Source: Euglena gracilis (taxonomy: Eukaryota; Euglenida; Euglenophyceae; Euglenales). Taken from it: a stretch of 64,000 bases of DNA. A program made the translations under genes and the position numbers. Positions 54,008 to 62,716 of this stretch are shown piece after piece. Position 1 is the stretch's first letter; the number at the start of each line of letters is the position of its first letter. Under the pieces are notes generated by a model. It was not told the DNA's origin and did no database searches. It saw nothing but the letters and a program-made list of their open reading frames with translations. The stretch is from the NCBI GenBank assembly GCA_039621445.1, contig CP154957.1, positions 15,988,947 to 16,052,946 of the forward strand, given 5' to 3'.

Positions 54008-54162
54008 CACCATTGGAAGGGGACAGGCTGGAACACTACACAAGCGGCAAAGCAGTTACGCTGGTGGGGTTCGCTACTCCTCTTGGTGTCTCACCTTTCC
54101 GCACAGTGGCATCCACCCAAAACCCAAAATCGCGCAAAAGGTTAGCCTCTTCTTGCGGTTAA

Positions 54163-54990
54163 CTATTTGCCGCTTTAGGCTTAGGTGGGGTGTGTATAAG
54201 TCCACTGTGGGAAACGGGGCTGGCAGATTTCCTGTCAAAGCGTCCCGTCCACCCAGTTTTGGTGTGACAAAGGCACGCGGGGTTGGGCAAGCGTAATCGC
54301 TGAAAACCCAAGGGGAGAGGTGTGGAAGGTGGGGGGGGGGGGCAGGCTCCTATCCTGGTCATACCTGGATAGGGCTCCTAGGCGGCCATATCCACACTAG
54401 GAAAGAAAAGCCTCCTTACAGAACCGGCTGCCAGCCACAGCATTGCGTGGATGGGGGGAAAGTAGAAAGCAGAGGGATGGCTGGCTTAGGCCAAAACAGA
54501 ATTTTTGCTGTCTGGCAGCCTTAAGGGGCCTTAGGGCCGAAAAGTTACAACTTTGGCCTATTATTACGGCGTGCGCGCTGTGTGCTGTGTGTCACTTCGC
54601 GGCTTTCCGGGTTTCCCGGCTGCCATAGTCTTCACAGCAGCAGCTCCTTCACGACGTGATAAGAGGCGGTTACCTCCTGCAGACGGTTTCCGTCCGCAGG
54701 GCCGTTGGGGGGGGGGGCTCATGGATGCTTCCATCCAGAGCTCGTGAGTATGACAGACCTGGGTTCATCCCAAGGCTGTTTAGCGGTCTCCTCTACCAGT
54801 GTATCATCCTCCAGGGATATCCAGGCTCCATGAAGGCGCTTACCTTACATGGGGTCTGGTAATGCCGTTTCGGCATTATATCCTCTCCAACCGCCAGTGA
54901 TCATGGCGGGAGTCCAGGGGGTCTTCCACCAGGACCATTTAGATTTGCTGTGGTGCTGGCCGGTCCACCCAGGTTTTTGGCAATTCGTAT
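54163..54990. other. Left-central part of the island, no frame assigned
   Basis: Several short frames on both strands; none stands out. This is where + and - strand frames converge, so it may hold termination signals. Confidence 0.35.
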
Positions 54991-54996
54991 TCGAAG

Positions 54997-55395
54997 TCAG
55001 GTTACACCCAGTACCGAACCCATCCGTCGGAGACTGCTTGCTTTGTTACGCTCGCTCTGTCCGTGATGTTCTCGCAGTATTTTCTTGGCAGAGTGGCTGG
55101 ACAGACGAAGTAATTGGTCCGTGTATGGTTGGCTGACACCTGCGGAGCATTTCCCGGGTGGAAGTTTAATTGGCACGTGATGCACACATTCCTCGCTGAC
55201 AGTATGGGGTCGTAATACGGCCCCAAGCCAGCATTTCCAGGTCAACCCGTCGTTTTCGGGTGGAAATTGGGGTAGGCACCAGCGACCGTTTAGGTCCTGT
55301 GTGGTGAACAGTCGCAGAAGTATCTTTTCCCTGTCTGCTGTCTCCCAGAGGTAAGGTAATATTACCCCTGCCTCCTCAGCAGCAAGGCGTATCAC
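54997..55395 (-). CDS. Unknown island protein with Cys-rich C-terminus
   Basis: Starts MIRLAAEEAGVILPYLWETA, continues FTTQDLNGRWCLPQFPPEND and GLTWKCWLG. Around 55190-55225 the natural sequence moves to another frame, reading YDPILSARNVCITCQLNFHP and NYFVCPATLPRKYCENITDR to a stop at about 55002. C-x2-C plus two further Cys suggests a small zinc-binding fold. Its layout (hydrophilic N-part, Cys-rich end) resembles that of the next frame upstream, possibly a diverged duplicate. Confidence 0.5.
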   Translation of the reverse strand: MIRLAAEEAGVILPYLWETADREKILLRLFTTQDLNGRWCLPQFPPENDGLTWKCWLGAVLRPHTVSEECVHHVPIKLPPGKCSAGVSQPYTDQLLRLSSHSAKKILREHHGQSERNKASSLRRMGSVLGVT

Positions 55396-55491
55396 CCCAC
55401 TGTCGATCTACCACCCACCGGTCATTCCCGGGTTTGGACTATAGACTTTAGACTACTTGATAAATTCGGTGTACTTTTTGTGCAAAGTTGG

Positions 55492-56078
55492 TTACTCCTC
55501 CAGGGGCTTCTGGCCGCTTGGCACGATTGTGCGAACTGCGCCTTCCGCAGCTTGCCAAAATGTTCCCTGAAGGCAATTGGCGCATAGCAACGGCACATTC
55601 GTGCCATACTGCTGTGTGGTGTGTAAATTCTGCTTGTGCGACCAACTGTCCACGCACTTGGAACATACCAAGGAGGCACAGTTGAGGACGTATAGGTCCT
55701 TGTGGAACGATTTCCGATCCACAGGGTTGCATACGTGGACGAGGGGTAACCCCAAGTCAGCTGCACTGTTATACATCTTGTGGCACACAGTGCAGAGCCA
55801 CCAAAATGGTCTTCCGTTTTGTCGACGAGAAATTCATCGCCGAAGTATTGTGTCCAGGTCAAGTTCTGGTCAAAAGACCATGTTCGTCCTTGACAGAACA
55901 GTGGCTCAATCCATCGATTGAGACATTGATTTGCCTTCAGTTTGTGGTCAATCCTCATGTACCTGTCCTTCAGGTCGGGAGTCTCAGGATCATCCTGAGT
56001 GATGACTTTCCAGTCAATGACGATTTCGTATTCGGTGGGTGTCTCAGCGGTGGAGGCGCGGGATTTTCCCTGCCCCAC
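55492..56078 (-). CDS. Unknown island protein with zinc-ribbon-like end
   Basis: Starts MGQGKSRASTAETPTEYEIV; the Met-Gly start could be a myristoylation signal. It continues DYK/DWKVITQDDPETPDLKDRYM-like charged sequence, then NRWIEPLFCQGRTWSFDQNL and YFGDEFLVDKTEDHFGGSAL. Near 55785 the frame changes and continues HKMYNSAADLGLPLVHVCNP, LVCSKCVDSWSHKQ and CANCLQGTFWQAAEGA to a stop at 55492. Two CxxC pairs suggest metal binding. Function unknown. Confidence 0.55.
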
Positions 56079-56350
56079 TGACTGAGGTTTTGGCTGTGAG
56101 GTTTTCCCATAGCCGGATGACGTGATATGTGTGAATCCATGTCACGGGGTTGATCCCAGAGAAGAGGATGCAGCACCACCACCGCCTTTGGTGGGGGAGG
56201 GTCACCAGATTTTAGTGTGAGTTTGCAAGGTGCGGCGCCCGGCTTTAATTTGACCGGTGCCTTCGGGCTTCCAGTTTCCGGAAAGTCCGAGGGCCGTCTT
56301 TCGGCATCGCGCTTGCTCGCCCAGGTGCGTGGTGACTCCCGGGCGAGCAA
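55970..56350 (-). CDS. Unknown island frame, Pro/Lys-rich
   Basis: Reads MLARESPRTWASKRDAERRP, then TGSPKAPVKLKPGAAPCKLT and DPPPPKAVVVLHPLLWDQPR. It overlaps the start of the next frame by about 108 bp. Low-complexity; moderate chance of being coding. Confidence 0.35.
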   Translation of the reverse strand: MLARESPRTWASKRDAERRPSDFPETGSPKAPVKLKPGAAPCKLTLKSGDPPPPKAVVVLHPLLWDQPRDMDSHISRHPAMGKPHSQNLSQWGRENPAPPPLRHPPNTKSSLTGKSSLRMILRLPT

Positions 56351-56423
56351 GCGCAGGCGCCTGGTATGGGGGTCTTCTCCCCGATACCGAGCGTCGTTGT
56401 CCTTCAGCAGGGGTTTCCCGAGC

Positions 56424-57288
56424 TTAGGGCCACCCTACACGCTTCTTCGCGGCTTCCGTGTGTTTCCCAGGGGTAGCCGTGAGGGATGGTGTGGGCGAAG
56501 GCGCAGGCACACTTCGCGCTGGTTGAGCCTGTGGCGGGGGCATGGACGTCCGCTCAACCTGTTTTGCAGGTGCCGGTGTCCGTGTGCTCTGACGCTTCTG
56601 TGTAGTGATTGTGGTTGTGCGCTGGGGTGCGTGTTCATCCCGTTCCTCAGGTGACCCGGCCGGTGTTGGCACAAGTTCATCCTGTACTGTCACGGCGTGT
56701 GTTGTCTCCGCTGGAATTGATGTCGTCACGCCTTCCGCCCGTGTCGCTTCCGACACCGGCGGCGGCTGCACTGCTGGGGGAGGTTCATCCTCCACCATGG
56801 CTGCAGTGTGAGGGTTTCTTCCGCCGGCTGGGCAGTTTCCGCCGCAGCTGTGGAAGAACTGGCTGCTGTACCACGTGGAGTGAAAACTGCTATCTGCGAG
56901 CGCAGACCACCAAGTACGCGGCCGCCCAGCGATGTGCGCCGCTCTGGCCCTTCAGCCGAGGCGGGATCATCCACTGGGTCCTCTGTCGATGGGGTTTCCC
57001 GGAAACAGAGAGCTTGAGGCTTAATACCTCAGGCGTGTGTGGTACCGTATCTCCCGAAGCGCTTTCCCGTGAAGGGGTCGGCACACCTGGCGTACTCAGT
57101 GAAGTGGGTAAAGTTGGTACAGGTGTCCTCTCACCTGTCGGTGGTTCTCGGCGCTGGGCGGTTTCCGCTACAGTGTCAAGCATCACGACAGATGGGTTCT
57201 TCCTCCTCCGCTTCCGGAGGCGGTTCGGTTGTGGGTAGCTGTGCTGCAGACCGCGGGTCATTCTCGCTTGTGTAGCACTCTCGTGCAT
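56424..57288 (-). CDS. Unknown island protein, Pro/Thr-rich, frame-disrupted
   Basis: Three frames in succession read like one disordered protein. 57288-56980 begins MHESATQARMTRGLQHSYPQ and contains RREPPTGERTPVPTLPTSLS. About 57030-56830 reads TEDPVDDPASAEGPERRTSL. 56798-56424 reads MVEDEPPPAVQPPPVSEATR and ends KHTEAAKKRVGWP. They could be overlapping genes or one gene with two frame changes. Thr/Pro/Ser content suggests a linker-like or structural protein. Confidence 0.45.
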
Positions 57289-57495
57289 CTGACGGCGGAA
57301 AAGGTTACACTTTCACTCCTGCCAGAGTTGGGGTATGGCGGTGGCCATGACAGCCTTAACTAGCTTCTGGGTAAAGGCTCTGGTTCGCCCTCGTCGGTAC
57401 TGCCAAGGTGTTCCCATTGCGCCCGACGGTCTTCCCGCATGCCGTATTCCCCTGTGTCTTCCAGAAAGGATGGCAACGGCAGAGCATAACGAGGT

Positions 57496-57951
57496 TCATC
57501 CACCTCGTTTGCCGCAAAAAAATGGTTCGAAATCCTCATAGTTCAGGATATTCCCGAACTGGGTGTCGATGTGCTCCTGGAGGCCGATTTTGGCTTCCTT
57601 CCAGTCCGGCCGCAGGATCATCCGGCGTCGGTCTGAGTCATGTGGCCTGGCGTCGACCTCGGTGTATCCCCGAGGTATCCACTTCCTGTAGATTTCAACA
57701 TCGGTGGTCGTGTATTCCACAAAACAGATGTAGACCTCCAGGACGTAGCTATTCCACGTTTGGTGCCAGACTTGTTGCAGCAGAAATATTTTCTGCCGGT
57801 GCTGTTTCAGCAACTTTCTGTCTTGCACCCCAACCTGGGGATTTCGGCACTGATGCAGGAGAAATCTCCTGGTCTGCTGGCTGCCGGCATTCTCGGCCGT
57901 CGGGGGCGGTTTTCCATGTTCTTCGAAACCCCAGAAGTCCACAAGGTGTAT
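57496..57951 (-). CDS. Unknown island protein, continuation after an in-frame TAA
   Basis: In the same frame as the gene above it and separated from it by a single TAA (57954-57952). Reads IHLVDFWGFEEHGKPPPTAE, LKQHRQKIFLLQQVWHQTWN, SYVLEVYICFVEYTTTDVEI and YRKWIPRGYTEVDARPHDSD to a stop at 57496. Rich in aromatic residues and well-mixed, so likely real protein. An ATG-like start (57942) exists but the upstream residues also look coding, hence possible read-through or a point-mutated single gene. Confidence 0.6.
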   Translation of the reverse strand: MHLVDFWGFEEHGKPPPTAENAGSQQTRRFLLHQCRNPQVGVQDRKLLKQHRQKIFLLQQVWHQTWNSYVLEVYICFVEYTTTDVEIYRKWIPRGYTEVDARPHDSDRRRMILRPDWKEAKIGLQEHIDTQFGNILNYEDFEPFFCGKRGG

Positions 57952-58524
57952 TTACTTGCAAAACTGGCATCCCAGTTTGTATCGTTGTGGGTACGCGAGG
58001 TCCACGTCCAGCACCTTAAACAGCGTGCCATACATGCTGTCCAGGTGGATTTGGAGGTTGCACGTAAACATTACCGCGGCCTGCGCCTGGAATTTCTCCG
58101 ACAGGTGGCAATGTTTCCACTGGATTCCCAGTGGTCCAACCGAATACATGTGGTTGAAGGTTTCCTTCAACTGTGTCACGAACACTTCGTCGTCTGGACA
58201 TGTACCAAAACAGTCGATAAACGTCAGACCGTTTCGGTCAGTAAAAATGCCGAAGTTCTGGCAGGGGTATCCCAACCAGAACCACAGCTCCCAGAAGCCG
58301 GACATCCGATCCAGGAACATTTCATCCGAATGAGAGTATGGCTCAAAAGCGTGAAGTTCGGCGCTGTAGAAAAAACATTTGCAGTGATTGTGCATACGAT
58401 TCTGCACCACATCGAGCACCACATCCGGTGGTCGGTGGATTACGCTTCTTGCACTCGCGCATTTCTGGAGATCGTTTTCGATCCCCAACCAGATTTTCTC
58501 AAGGTAGTTAAACACGAGGGCCAT
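57952..58524 (-). CDS. Unknown island protein (190 aa)
   Basis: Starts MALVFNYLEKIWLGIENDLQ one base after the stop of the previous frame (TGACATG). Contains NRMHNHCKCFFYSAELHAFE, FWELWFWLGYPCQNFGIFTD, FIDCFGTCPDDEVFVTQLKE and AVMFTCNLQIHLDSMYGTLF, and ends LGCQFCK-stop. Many Cys and aromatic residues. 'VMFTCN' recalls sensor-type strands of viral SF3 helicases, but there is no P-loop, so I do not assign it. The antisense strand is open too, as expected when codons are in register. Confidence 0.6.
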   Translation of the reverse strand: MALVFNYLEKIWLGIENDLQKCASARSVIHRPPDVVLDVVQNRMHNHCKCFFYSAELHAFEPYSHSDEMFLDRMSGFWELWFWLGYPCQNFGIFTDRNGLTFIDCFGTCPDDEVFVTQLKETFNHMYSVGPLGIQWKHCHLSEKFQAQAAVMFTCNLQIHLDSMYGTLFKVLDVDLAYPQRYKLGCQFCK

Positions 58525-58525
58525 G

Positions 58526-59437
58526 TCATAATCCTTCGCCTTTTGCGAAGGTTCGGCGGCTTTTCCGCCTTTCCCTGCAGGGGGTCAGGCAGGTTTTTGC
58601 CTTTTTCTGGAGCTGCCCAGGCGGCTTTTCCGCCTTTGCCAGCTGGGTATTTCCACCATTCTCCTGGCCTGTTCCTTTCCCCTTACCCTTGCCTTTCCCT
58701 TTACTCTTACCATTTGTGTTCGACAGCAATTCACATGTCGCCCAGTAAGCCCAGTATTCTGCGTCTTCTGGTGAGTACACGGGGCGAGTGACAGACTCCA
58801 TGCTTGGTGTTCGAGCAAATTCTTGCTCGGCGTCCATTCCACGATTTGAATAAACTTGTGCGACTGGGGGTGGTCGGGTTTCCCGACGTGCCCGTTCTGC
58901 CGTCACATTCGACACTAACGTGGTTTCCTCATCAGCGTCGATGTGAATCGCCGCGGGCTGATTTTCCGGCAAGCGGCGCTGTGGCTGCGGCGTCGGATTT
59001 TTCGAGCCGCGGTCACGTTTGCCGGCGGCAGAGCTTGTGGGTCGTGTTGGTGGCGCTTCCGCCACAGCAACATCCCGGTGTCGCACTGGATGACCTTGTC
59101 GTGGTGGAGCTGGTATTCCGGTGAGAGCCGCCACAGCAGTATCATACTGGTGACGCTCTTCCCTCGTCCTCTCCTCTCCGACAGGGTATCCCTGTTCCTC
59201 GGGAGGTGGGGGCTGGCGTGCGATCTGGCGTTGTACCGTCTCAGCATATTCATACTGTTGACGCTCCTCCTCGCAGTCGAATGGCCGGCTAGTCCTCGGG
59301 TTGACGATTTCATGCCGTACCTGGTTGACCGGCGCCGCACGAGGCGCTGCCACAGCTGCCCCGCGGATGAGGGCTTCGGGCAGTGTCAGACGTCGCGGGA
59401 GGGTTTCCCTCCGTTTTTGCTTCTTGTCGTATGGTCA
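58526..59437 (-). CDS. Unknown island protein with basic tail (reached by -1 shift or its own start)
   Basis: Open from 59437; no ATG near the start. Reads RRLTLPEALIRGAAVAAPRA, FDCEEERQQYEYAETVQRQI, AVAALTGIPAPPRQGHPVRH, YSPEDAEYWAYWATCELLSN, then a KGKGKGKGKG repeat and a Lys/Arg-rich end. It overlaps the end of the upstream frame in the -1 frame at the A-rich site GCAAAAACGG (59411-59420). Disordered, basic C-terminus suggests nucleic-acid binding, as in gag- or core-like proteins; inference only. Confidence 0.55.
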
Positions 59438-59886
59438 GGAATGGTTGGGTGGGGTGCAGGTTGATACACATACTGCTCCTGTGGCGCTGGTCTGTCAATA
59501 TAGGCAGACACAGCTGCCGCACTCTGTGGACAATCCCCAGAGACGGTGTACTGAGACACATGCCCCTGCGCGGCGTGATCCCGCCGGGGCATGTACTCAG
59601 GAGACCGAAAAATACTTTCTTTCACACGTTGTTGTTCACTCCAGACAGGTGCTTCCCCTGTCTCTTCCTCGGGTAATCCGGGGGAGCGAGCACGAAAATG
59701 TGCTGTGTAACTGCCAACCGGTGGTACTTGTCGTGCTACCTCTGGCAGGACTTCCACGCCCAGGTCACGCGTGGTAACGTCCGTCGCGAATCCCGACGTG
59801 TCCGGGTCGGTGTAATACACCGAACCGGTCATCATCGCCTGGGCGCACATACACCACAGGGCTGTAGGGGTGTTCGCCATGGTCAT
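59386..59886 (-). CDS. Unknown island protein (166 aa)
   Basis: Starts MTMANTPTALWCMCAQAMMT and continues GSVYYTDPDTSGFATDVTTR, GVEVLPEVARQVPPVGSYTA and PAPQEQYVYQPAPHPTIPDH. The start follows the stop of a 19-codon frame by 3 bp (TAGATAATG). Ends at a TGA just inside the downstream frame. Hydrophilic, partly Pro-rich. Not recognised. Confidence 0.6.
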   Translation of the reverse strand: MTMANTPTALWCMCAQAMMTGSVYYTDPDTSGFATDVTTRDLGVEVLPEVARQVPPVGSYTAHFRARSPGLPEEETGEAPVWSEQQRVKESIFRSPEYMPRRDHAAQGHVSQYTVSGDCPQSAAAVSAYIDRPAPQEQYVYQPAPHPTIPDHTTRSKNGGKPSRDV

Positions 59887-59889
59887 TAT

Positions 59890-59949
59890 CTAACGGCAGT
59901 GGTCATCCCACAATGCCTGTGTGAGGTGGTCCGGTGCATTTCCGCTCAT
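59890..59949 (-). CDS. 19-codon leader frame
   Basis: MSGNAPDHLTQALWDDHCR then TAG. It starts on an ATGA overlap with a frame ending at 59946 and stops 3 bp before the next start. Its size and placement suggest a leader or upstream frame affecting translation of the following gene; inferred only from spacing. Confidence 0.35.
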   Translation of the reverse strand: MSGNAPDHLTQALWDDHCR

Positions 59950-60136
59950 GCAATCACCCGGTTCATCGTCTCCGCCGTGCGGTGGATCATCACACCCGCA
60001 TACGGTGGGAGGCGACGAGAGCCTGATGGCTGAGTTTTCCCCTCTTGCCGGTTCGGTGACTGTGCGCGGAATGGGCTCCCCGGTAGGCCGAGTGGGGGAA
60101 AACAGTCACCCGGCGCTCCGGTAGAAATAGGCACAC

Positions 60137-60351
60137 GCGCCCCAAAAATTCCCTTTTTTTGTGTCTTTCGGTCCCTGAATTCAGCCAGAACCTGGGTTCC
60201 GGCAGCCAAATAATTCAAAAAATGGGGGGGGGGGACGGTATTTTTGGCCAACTCCTTGGGGGTGCCTCTGAAGCAGTAGGGGGGGGGGGAGGAAAAGCCT
60301 GGTTTGAATTTAAAAAAAGGGTAGCGGGGGGAACGGAAGAACACCTTCACC
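60137..60351. other. Island-to-repeat transition
   Basis: G runs (60223-60237, 60279-60291) and low-information text typical of the flanking genome resume here. No gene seen. Confidence 0.4.
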
Positions 60352-60533
60352 TTGTTTTCCAGCGCCGCTTGCTCTTCCTTTTTTGAATTTGAATTCCTTC
60401 CTTTTGATTGACCTTCCGGATTGACTTTTTGAAATTCTTGAACAATTGTTTTCTTGAAATCAGATTGAATTTTTGATATTCCTTCCTTCAGCATGCACAA
60501 TTCTTTGAATGAAACATTCGGATGAGAGAGAAC
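60352..60533 (-). CDS. Possible exon, coiled-coil-like
   Basis: Between an acceptor (TTTTCCCCCCCAG) and a donor (AACAAG|gtgaag) reads VLSHPNVSFKELCMLKEGIS, KIQSDFKKTIVQEFQKVNPE and GQSKGRNSNSKKEEQAALEN. Charged heptad-like pattern. Composition is AT-richer than neighbours. It could be a host exon or part of the retroelement; no family recognised. Confidence 0.35.
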
Positions 60534-60673
60534 CTGGGGGGGAAAAGTACACAGGTAAAAAAAGTAGCGGAATGGGGCAGAATGTTCGCTAATTCCAGTG
60601 CGCAGGCGCCAGGCCGCCTCCCGCCGCCCACACTCCCCTTCCTACCGAGGCACCCGGCCTCGCCTGCCTTCGG

Positions 60674-62626
60674 CTAACCTCGGAGGCGGGAGCGGGGGGC
60701 GATGCGCACCTCATCGGCGTAGTAAACAAACTGTACAAACAAACATCGGGGCGGTTCGGGTATAAGGAGGGCAGGGGTGTGGCCTTGGCCTCGGCCTTGG
60801 CCTTTGGCGTTTGGTGCCCGGGGGCGCCCCTCGTGTGTGGCCTCGCGCGCCACAGGAGCCTGGTCGGCCGCAGGCTCCTGTGGGCGCCTTGGGTGGGGGT
60901 GGAACTCCTCCGGGCTCTGGGCGGGGGCCGCTGTCCTGCTGGGTGGCTTGGCAGCCGCGCCGCTCCGACCTGCAGGCTGGTGGCAGAGCCCGGAGCATTG
61001 AGCCTTTCGGGGGGGCTGTGCGCTCCCCGGCTGGTTGGGGGGGGGGGGCGGTCCCTTGGGCTCCCTTGGGTCTTTCTGGTGCCTGGGGGGTCTCTTCGGC
61101 TCGCCTCCTTTGCCCCCTGCCTGGCCTGGCTGGCTGGGGGGGGGGGGGCGTGCCTTTCTCTCCCTTGCGCCTGCTCGGTTCTCTTGTGGCGCTCTGGGGG
61201 GGGGGGGTGCTCCTTGCGCCCTCTTCGGTTCTCGTTTGGCGCTCTGGGGCTCCGGTGGGTGTGGGCGCCCCTGGGAGGGGGGGCGCCTTTTTTTTTTTTT
61301 TGGGGGCCCCTGGGGGGGGGGGGGGTGTTTTTTTTTTTTTTGGGGGGGGGGCGCCCTGGGGGGGGGGCGCTTTTTTTTTTTTTTTCGGTCCGGGGGGGTC
61401 CGGGGGCGTTTTTTTTTTTTTTTTTTTTTTTTGTTTTTGCCCGGGGGGTCCCCCTGGGGTCTTCTGCCTTGGTGTGTGGGGGGGTCTTTGGTCGTGCTCT
61501 CCGGGCCCCCTGGGGGGGGGGGGGGTCTTGGTTGGTGGCCTCTGGGCCCCCTGGGGGGGGGGGGGTCCTGGGGTTGTGGCCTCTGGGTCCCCGGGGGGGG
61601 GCGCCCTGGCTCGGTTGGCTCTGGGGGACCCTGGGGGGGTGGGGTCCTGGCTAGGTGGCCCCCTGGGGCCCCCCGGGGGGGGGACTGGCTCGGTGGCCCT
61701 CTGGGGCCTCCTGGGGGGTCTGGGCTCGGTGGTCCTCTGGGGCCTCTCGGTGGCCCTCTGGGGCCTCTCGGTGGCCCTCTGGGGGGCCCTGGCTCGGTGG
61801 CCCTCTGGGGCCTCTCGCCTTGCTGGTGCCCCCTGGGGGGGCTTTGGCTGTTCGGTGCTCCCTGGGGGGGGGGGGCTGGCTTCGGTTCCCCCTGGGGGGG
61901 CCTGGCTGGCTTCGGTTCCCCCTGGGGGGGGGGGTGGCTTCGGTTCCCCCTGGGGGGCCTGGCTGGCTTCGGTTCCCCCTGGGGGGGGGTGGCTTCGGTT
62001 CCCCCTGGGGGGCCTGTCTGGCTTCGGTTCCCCCTGGGGGGGGGGGTGGCTTCGGTTCCCCCTGGGGGGCCTGGCTGGCTTCGGTTCCCCCTGGGGGGGG
62101 GGTGGCTTCGGTTCCCCCTGGGGGGCCTGGCTGGCTTCGGTTCCCCCTGGGGGGGGGGTTGGCTTGGCTCGGTGCCCCCTGGGGGGGGGGTGCCTGGCTG
62201 CCTTGGCTGTCTGCCTCCCCTCGTTGGCTGGGGGGTGGCTGGCTGGTGGCCCCCTTGGGCCGCTGGCTTGTCTGTGTGGCCTCCGCCCCCCCGCTCTCTC
62301 CCGGCCGTTGTCTTCCCTTGGCCGGCTGGGGGGGTCTGCTCTGCCCCTGGCTGCCGCCCGCCTCTGGCTTCCGGCCTTGGGCGCCAGCCTCCTCCTGCCT
62401 CCACAGTATCAGTGTCAGTGTGAAGGACAGGGGCAGAGACATCCGCTGCCATCCGTCGGCTCGCCTCCGACGGTGTAGTCTCCACGTATCCAGCCTGCGC
62501 CAGCGTCTTGGTCCACGGCGCAGCAGGCACTCTGGCGAATCGGCAGGCAAGGAACGGCAGCAGCAGCAGCAGCCCCACAAATACAACCCCCGCTACCCAG
62601 TACGGTTTGACGCCAGGCTTTTCCAA
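60674..62626 (-). CDS. Membrane-anchored, proline-rich frame downstream of integrase
   Basis: The N-terminal region reads KPYWVAGVVFVGLLLLLPFL, a convincing transmembrane segment, then ACRFARVPAAPWTKTLAQAG and a long Gly/Pro/Arg/Gln-rich region with repeated GNRSQPGPPGGTEA-type units. The last part is Lys runs and PPRG text from a G-run minisatellite. Only the first 80-100 residues look like ordinary protein; the rest may be read through repeat DNA. Listed start is TTG, so the true start or splice join is unknown. Sits 0.1 kb after the chromodomain frame on the same strand. An envelope-like or host membrane protein are both possible. Confidence 0.4.
   Translation of the reverse strand: MEKPGVKPYWVAGVVFVGLLLLLPFLACRFARVPAAPWTKTLAQAGYVETTPSEASRRMAADVSAPVLHTDTDTVEAGGGWRPRPEARGGRQPGAEQTPPAGQGKTTAGRERGGGGHTDKPAAQGGHQPATPQPTRGGRQPRQPGTPPPGGTEPSQPPPQGEPKPARPPRGNRSHPPPRGNRSQPGPPGGTEATPPPRGNRSQTGPPGGTEATPPQGEPKPARPPRGNRSHPPPQGEPKPARPPQGEPKPAPPPQGAPNSQSPPRGHQQGERPQRATEPGPPRGPPRGPRGPPRGPRGPPSPDPPGGPRGPPSQSPPRGAPGGHLARTPPPQGPPEPTEPGRPPPGTQRPQPQDPPPPRGPRGHQPRPPPPPGGPESTTKDPPTHQGRRPQGDPPGKNKKKKKKKKRPRTPPDRKKKKKRPPPRAPPPQKKKKHPPPPQGPPKKKKRRPPSQGRPHPPEPQSAKREPKRAQGAPPPPRAPQENRAGARERKARPPPPSQPGQAGGKGGEPKRPPRHQKDPREPKGPPPPPNQPGSAQPPRKAQCSGLCHQPAGRSGAAAKPPSRTAAPAQSPEEFHPHPRRPQEPAADQAPVAREATHEGRPRAPNAKGQGRGQGHTPALLIPEPPRCLFVQFVYYADEVRIAPRSRLRG
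61270..61440. repeat. Poly-T/poly-G tracts
   Basis: Alternating runs of 11-20 T and 8-14 G. Any frame across this is unreliable. Confidence 0.85.
61840..62170. repeat. Minisatellite, units of about 22-30 bp
   Basis: About a dozen units of TGGCTTCGGTTCCCCCTGGG with variable G tails. On the - strand the unit encodes the GNRSQPGPPGG-type repeat of the overlapping frame, with frame varying with G-run length. Confidence 0.9.
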
Positions 62627-62716
62627 CCACCCCCGGGGCGGTGGGCTGGCATGGGTAGCCGTGGGTAGGGGAAAATGGGTGGCCTCCGGGTTGGGGCCGG
62701 AAAGGGCCGGGACTCA

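Larger units (their letters stand above)
53735..60130. mobile_element. Compact virus-like island of unknown genes
   Basis: About 6.4 kb of balanced composition with few homopolymers, set in homopolymer-rich DNA. It is packed with short frames: small + strand frames at the left end and a train of - strand frames from about 59950 down to 54997. Successive frames touch or overlap (ATGA at 53876-53879 and at 59949-59946, TGACATG at 58528-58522). There are no obvious introns. None of the products is recognisable to me. The density and stop/start coupling are typical of viral or plasmid-like genomes. Borders are set by the change in composition; I found no clear terminal repeats. Confidence 0.55.

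Noticed and set aside
57952-58524. Viral SF3 helicase reading of the 190-aa island protein
   Set aside because: Only a weak 'VMFTCN' resemblance; there is no Walker A P-loop or Walker B in the frame or its neighbours.
57640-58791. 383-codon + strand frame
   Set aside because: It lies in codon register opposite the - strand island genes. The - strand products have the more natural composition and fit the gene train, so this is most likely an antisense shadow.
60811-62668. Very long Gly/Trp/Leu-rich + strand frames
   Set aside because: They run through G-run and minisatellite DNA and contain only repeat-derived sequence.
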